From assembly GCF_003265705.1 (NCBI RefSeq), contig NW_020312968.1, positions 3,780,935 to 3,844,934 on the forward strand: a stretch of 64,000 nucleotides of DNA. The letters are read 5' to 3'. The position numbers were made by a program, and so were the translations under genes. Below are positions 59,361-64,000 of this stretch, in pieces (position 1 is the first letter of the stretch; each line of letters starts with the position of its first letter). The notes below the pieces were generated by a model that worked only from the letters and a program-made list of their open reading frames with translations, was not told the origin of the DNA and searched no databases. The DNA comes from Callorhinus ursinus. Lineage: Eukaryota > Chordata > Mammalia > Carnivora > Otariidae.

Positions 59361-60871
59361 ATATATAAAATAGTATGACAGAGTTGAGACTTTTTGGTCA
59401 CACTTATAAATGTCAATGAGCTTAAAGGTCGCCACTTAAAAAAAATATGTTAAAATTGGCTCATAAGGCAGAATCTAACTCCTAAAACAGAGTATTTCCA
59501 AAGTCCAAGAATAAGGGATGGGGGTAATGAAAATGATGCCAAAGCAACCACTGTGATCTGAATATCAGACACCATACACAAAAATGCCATTTCCCACCTA
59601 CCAAACTAGCCCAAATCACAAGTGACAGCACAGTCAGGTGAGGGGGGCAGGACCTCTTAAACAGCACTGAGGGTGATGTAAACTCTGCTAGCCCTGGCTG
59701 GGGGGGAAGGGGGTTAGCCAAACTCTAACCCTTGCTTCTGCCTTTTGACTGAGCAATCCCACAACTAGGAATTTACTCTGAAAACAACCCCTAACAACTT
59801 ATGCGCAAGGTTATCCAATATGGAGTTATTTGTAAAAACAAAATATTGCAAAGAACCGAACTGCATTCATTGATGTCTAGTTAAATAAATTATGGTAACT
59901 CTCCTGCAACACAGCTGTAAAAAAAAAAAAGAAGAATGATCTCTATGAACTAATATGGAGTGATTTCCTGGGTATATGAAGTGATAAAAGAAAAAAGAAA
60001 AAAATGCATGTATAGTATCCTATGCATTTTAGTTTGAACCGTATGTTTTACATATCCCAAAAGAAAATAAATGAGTAAAATTAAAAATACAAAATACACA
60101 GAGATGGGGGAAAGAGCTCTAAAATGGAACAAAACAGAAACAGATTAACCTAGCTATATATCACATTAATGACCAAATCATAGAGGAGAAAAGGAATTAT
60201 TCAAGCAACTTTTGAGTCAAGTAGGCTGACTGTATGGCCTCTGTGGGATTTATTCTGAGAACAAAAAGAAATCTTGAAGTTTACTTAAGTCTGTCGTTGG
60301 CAGTGGTATCCGTAATGTCATTCCAGTACCATTTGTCTGTACAGTAGTACATTTATTATACCGATGAGAACCAGGATTCTCACTGTGAGAGGGAGGGGAC
60401 AGAATCTGAAATGGGTTGACCACGGGTCTACCTGTGCTACTGAATCAAATCTGGGGTGACACAATGAACGCCAGATATAGATCTCTAGGCTCTGTCCATT
60501 GAAAAGGGGGCTAGAATGAAGGACCCCCTTCCTACCAAAATCTAGACTTTAAAATACCATTCCTCAACAGGAGAAACCATCTACTTGGGAGAAATGGGTC
60601 TCTCTAGGTCGGAGGTGGAGAAAATACAAAGTGAACATTTTGTTGTTCCATTCCAGAGGAAGTCCTGCAAACCTGATGGGAGACTTCCCAAAAGGACACA
60701 GGAGTCAACCTGAAAAATCACCCACTCATCAAACTTGGCACACTTTAAGAACCAAAAAGAAATAATGTCAGTAATGAGTTGTTACATTTAGAAAGAATCC
60801 ATGCAGCCCTAACAATACTGAAAAGGAAGAGTAATGAAGAAGGAGTTACATAATTAGAAAATCCTCATCTT

Positions 60872-61077
60872 GGGGCACCTGGGTGGCTCAGAGGGTTAAG
60901 CATCTGCCTTCGGCTCAGGTCATGATCCCAGGGTCCTGGGATCGAGCCCCATATCGGGCTCCTGGCTCAGCGGGGAGTCTGCTTCTCCCTCTCACTCTGT
61001 CTCTTCCCCTGCTCATGCTCTCTCTCTGTATCTCTGTGTCTCAAATGAATAAATAAAATCTTAAGGAAAAAAAAAAA
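60872..61077 (+). mobile_element. Can-SINE, full length
   Basis: It has the ggggcacctgggtggctcag head, a tRNA-like body (gggatcgagccccatatcgg), a CT-rich region and an aataaataaaatctt tail. Flanks 60856-60871 (agaaaatcctcatctt) and 61078-61093 (agaaaaccgtcatctt) form a target duplication with two changes. Confidence 0.95.
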
Positions 61078-61778
61078 AGAAAACCGTCATCTTGCAACCA
61101 ATGATCTAGTGATCAATTTAGGCAGGAATCTTTAATGCTTGCTGAAATCTTGGGGAGAAGTTGACCAGCAACATGATATTCACAAGTCTTGAAATACCAC
61201 CGCCCAAATTTCTGATTAATTAAGGAGACAAAACATACCTTTACAGTGGAGAAATCTAGCAGAGACCTCAACCGACCAAGTAAATAAATTTACCACCATC
61301 AAAAATAGGACTTCTAACCTTGTGACATGAAGCACTGAAAAGGGTATAATTTCACCTGAGTCGTTTTTGTACCAAAAATGGTTAAGCCTCCCTATAGTCC
61401 TGAAAAAAACCACCAAACCAATCCAAAGTGTGACTTATTCTACAACCACCAACCTGGACTCATCAAAACCATCAATATGAAGGACCATTCCCCACCTCCA
61501 GTAAAGGGAGGAGGAAATCTTCTAGATTGGAGGAAATAAAGAGATGAAATGAATAATGGGAATGTGGGATTCTGAGTTCTGGATCAAAAGGAATAGTTTG
61601 ACAAAAATATTTCTGGTGACCACTGGGGAGATCTGCAGATAGTAAATTGGATAAGATCACTTTCATAGAAGTGAGAATGATATTTTGGTTATATGGGAAA
61701 GTAGTCTTAGGGAAGGCATCTTGACATATTATTGATGGGTGCATTTTTATGTCTGCCACTTTCAAAATTCAGGAAAAG

Positions 61779-61826
61779 TGTGTGTGTGTGTGCACGCGCA
61801 CGCACATGCGTGCGCACACATGTGTA
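61779..61826. repeat. 48-bp alternating purine-pyrimidine tract with inverted repeat
   Basis: Every step alternates purine and pyrimidine. (GT)7 leads into a CG/CA-rich centre whose arms gcgcacgca (61796-61804) and tgcgtgcgc (61807-61815) pair perfectly around a 2-base spacer. A GA tract follows. Confidence 0.93.
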
Positions 61827-61975
61827 GAGAGAGAGACAGAGTATTAACTTCTGTAAATCAAGGTGAATGAAATGTATGCGTTCCTACTAGTCTTTCAACT
61901 TATGTGTAGATTTCAAATTTATCAAGATGAACCAGTGGGGAGAAAGTACTACAGGCATAATTTTTTTTTTTTTAA

Positions 61976-63239
61976 AGTACCCAACAGTGAAGCCCCGAAG
62001 GGCATAAAGCAAGAAGTCCATGCCATAACGACAGATTTCCAGATGATCCAGGGAGAGGCAGGGGGCATCTAGTGGCACCAAGAGCCAAGTGGCTGTGACC
62101 TCACTGCCCTGTTGACCACCCACCGCCCTCAGACGCTATGCCCCCGCTAAGGAGGCCTGTCAGCTGGCTCTTCTTCAAGCCGTCTGCTGAGGGATTTGTG
62201 CCAACAGCTGCCTTCACTTGGGCATGAACATGCATGACCAGGGTGCCCCCCCATGCCCCGATTTCTGTCACAGTGCAGAGACCTCCTTCCTAGAGCGTCA
62301 CATTCATTACTCTTGCAGCTTAGTTTCTGCTCTCCCTCTAAGTCCCTTTGTCCCAAAGATGTGTGACAAGGCGGATGAGGCTCACTGGTCAGAAAACAAG
62401 AACAGAATAGAGAAGGAGGTAAGGAGAGAAGGACAAGAAGATGTGCGAGCCCCGGGAACTTTTCTCAGAATACCAGAGCAAAAGCTCTTGTTGTTCCAGT
62501 AGCTTTGAACGAGGAGTTACTGACAGCTATCTTGTAACCACGAGCAGAAAGCTTGGTTGAGAATGAAACCAACAACTGGAGAGATCAGAGCTAAACCGAG
62601 TGGCAGGAAGAACCGGGGCTCTAGAAAGCCGCTTTATCTCCTGGATCAAGGGAGGCGTGCCAGTCCGCAGTTACATGAGCCAATCAATTCCCTCTCTTCT
62701 GAAGTATTACTTTTCCTTCCCCCAGTCTGGACTGAATTTTCTGGTAACTTACAATTCAAACAATCTCAAATAAAACATTTCATTAAAAATATATTGTCTT
62801 GGGACAAATAAATTAGAGAAACAACCATTTATTTACATTTACATCCCTCTGTTACCAATTCACAAAGCATATTAGGATAATGAAGGCTCTGAGAAGTCCT
62901 GCAGTTAAAGAACCGTTTTTAAGTTTGTTCAAACCAGTATGTCCCAAACCACTTGACTTTGGAGATAACTATGAGCCAACCTTAAAAGTTGTGTTCCATC
63001 AGGAATAAAGTTTGTAATGACTGTGGAAATCATTCATTTGTCTGAAAAAGAAATCCTATCATGTACTGTCACTTAATTTCAATCAATTCTCACATCAGAA
63101 ATTTGAGACCCAGACACTCAAATGAAAGATTATAACTCAGTATCAAAACGCTTAAAGATACTTGCAAGGGTCCAGAGTATTCGTGTGTGCCTATACTATA
63201 CTGTTAGCACAGAAAGTCAGCGATTGCTTAGCCTGCTTA
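61976..63239. other. Intronic sequence, nothing firmly recognised
   Basis: Around 62000-62700 the base composition is less AT-rich than nearby, with several open frames under 100 codons. None resembles a known protein or the missing PCSK5 exon. Confidence 0.4.
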
Positions 63240-63345
63240 CGACCTGGCCAGGGAGCAGAGCACGCAACCTGTTCATTTGTAACCCCCGCAGGTTGAATTA
63301 TGTCTGATACATAGGAGGAGCTCAATAAATGTTGTTGAATGAATA
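63240..63345 (+). mobile_element. L2-like 3'-end fragment
   Basis: The sequence gatacataggaggagctcaa, followed by taaatgttgttgaatgaataa, is the standard L2 3' terminus. Confidence 0.65.
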
Positions 63346-64000
63346 AAATCATTACCAACTCACTTTCTTCTGTGGGAATTACTTTTCTTGTTGCTTTCCT
63401 TCATTTTCCCTTCTGTTACACATTGAATTAATGCTTTTATTGAACGGTCTGTGGAATCTCCTAGTTCTTAAGTCCTGGGAGGAAAGAACTAATTCAGTGC
63501 TCATTAGTGTGTACAACCAGTTTAAATGATTTGTTCATTGCACCTTCCCTTTTTCTTGTCCAGACTGGATCAGGTTTGATCATTACGGATCTCTTTAATC
63601 TTTCATTTCCTTGGACAAACTTCTGCAATTAGAAATGTTTCTAGTCCTGTTTTACTTCATCTTTCAAACTAATAAAGAATGGCAAGTTTAATACACTCTT
63701 TTCTAAAGTAGGCACATTAGGGGAAATAATTATATGCTATTGTGCATAGACCTAGTGAAGTTAATTTCATCCCTTCAAAATAGAATATTAATTCCCAGGC
63801 ATCAGGTTGCTGAAGCAGATGGTTTTACTTCTCTCCATCTATTGCCTATAGAAGCTAGAGAAATGCACATCTTCGTAATGTTTCCTGTTCTTCCAATGGC
63901 AACACAGAACGTGAAATAAACTAAAACATGTTAATGAAAAAAAACAACAACTAGGATGGTAGAATAGATTTAAAGCAGTGGGGAATTTGGTTTGCGTCAC

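Larger units (their letters stand above)
59480..61975 (+). mobile_element. Old L1M tract (ORF2 end and 3' UTR), split by a Can-SINE
   Basis: Several pieces follow old L1M sense order: 'gactgagcaatcccacaactagg', 'gatctctatgaactaatatggag', 'gagaatgatattttggttatatggg', and the terminal 'tttcaacttatgtgtagatttcaaatttatcaa'. The Can-SINE at 60872-61077 and an alternating GT/GC tract at 61779-61826 lie inside. The tract may comprise more than one element. Confidence 0.6.
38697..64000 (-). other. PCSK5: PCSK5 upstream intron (5' end outside the window)
   Basis: At least 25.3 kb of intron precedes the catalytic-Asp exon. I searched for the preceding PCSK5 exon, the prodomain/linker segment before HCSDN, and did not find it. 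The interval is repeat-rich: Can-SINEs, L1, L2, MIR and microsatellites are listed individually. No other coding gene is supported in it. Confidence 0.8.

Noticed and set aside
62218..62502. 94-codon frame in a less AT-rich area, considered as an exon or gene
   Set aside because: No similarity to PCSK5 or any family I know, and no convincing splice pair or promoter.

Overview
The window is vertebrate nuclear DNA from a carnivoran. Its many tRNA-derived SINEs begin with the Can-SINE head (cgcctgggtggctcag), and their bodies carry the block about a 'gctccctgctcagcggg' step that I associate with arctoid carnivores (bears, seals, mustelids) rather than dogs. The young LINE-1 copies end in a carnivore-type 3' UTR. 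I infer an arctoid caniform; the species cannot be fixed from sequence alone.

Only one protein-coding gene is supported: PCSK5 (proprotein convertase subtilisin/kexin type 5, PC5/PC6), on the minus strand. Two consecutive internal exons are present. The 144-bp exon at 38553-38696 encodes the start of the peptidase S8 catalytic domain with the catalytic Asp. The 77-bp exon at 34730-34806 encodes the following 25 codons plus two bases and stops just before the catalytic-His segment. They are separated by a 3746-bp intron. Everything above 38697 belongs to the upstream intron (more than 25 kb) and everything below 34729 to the downstream intron (more than 34 kb); neither intron ends in the window. 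No promoter, first exon or polyadenylation region is here.

The rest is intron holding a layered record of retroposition. From left to right: a MaLR-like solo LTR (2571-2897); an old antisense L1 (about 3601-5925) carrying a 97-bp tandem duplication and a Can-SINE; a 3'-truncated, tailless 7SK RNA pseudogene with a perfect 18-bp target-site duplication (6149-6419); a Can-SINE split by a 5.07-kb young L1 (9881-15171); several Can-SINEs, one reduced to a 33-bp tail; a 5'-inverted (twin-primed) old L1 (28301-29860); microsatellites, one with a 10-N assembly gap (40801-40810); L2, MIR and other old repeats; a second young L1 piece (56723-58116) cut at both ends; and an old L1M tract (59480-61975).

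The two young L1 segments are direct repeats of about 1.39 kb, roughly 96% identical by hand count, 44.5 kb apart, and they bracket both PCSK5 exons. I found no CRISPR array, operon, phage or other prokaryotic feature and no previously undescribed gene system. The most informative signals are the mechanistic footprints of retrotransposition (7SK copy, nested L1, twin priming, tail-only SINE, internal-only L1). Repeat family names come from memory of consensus sequences and have not been checked against a library.
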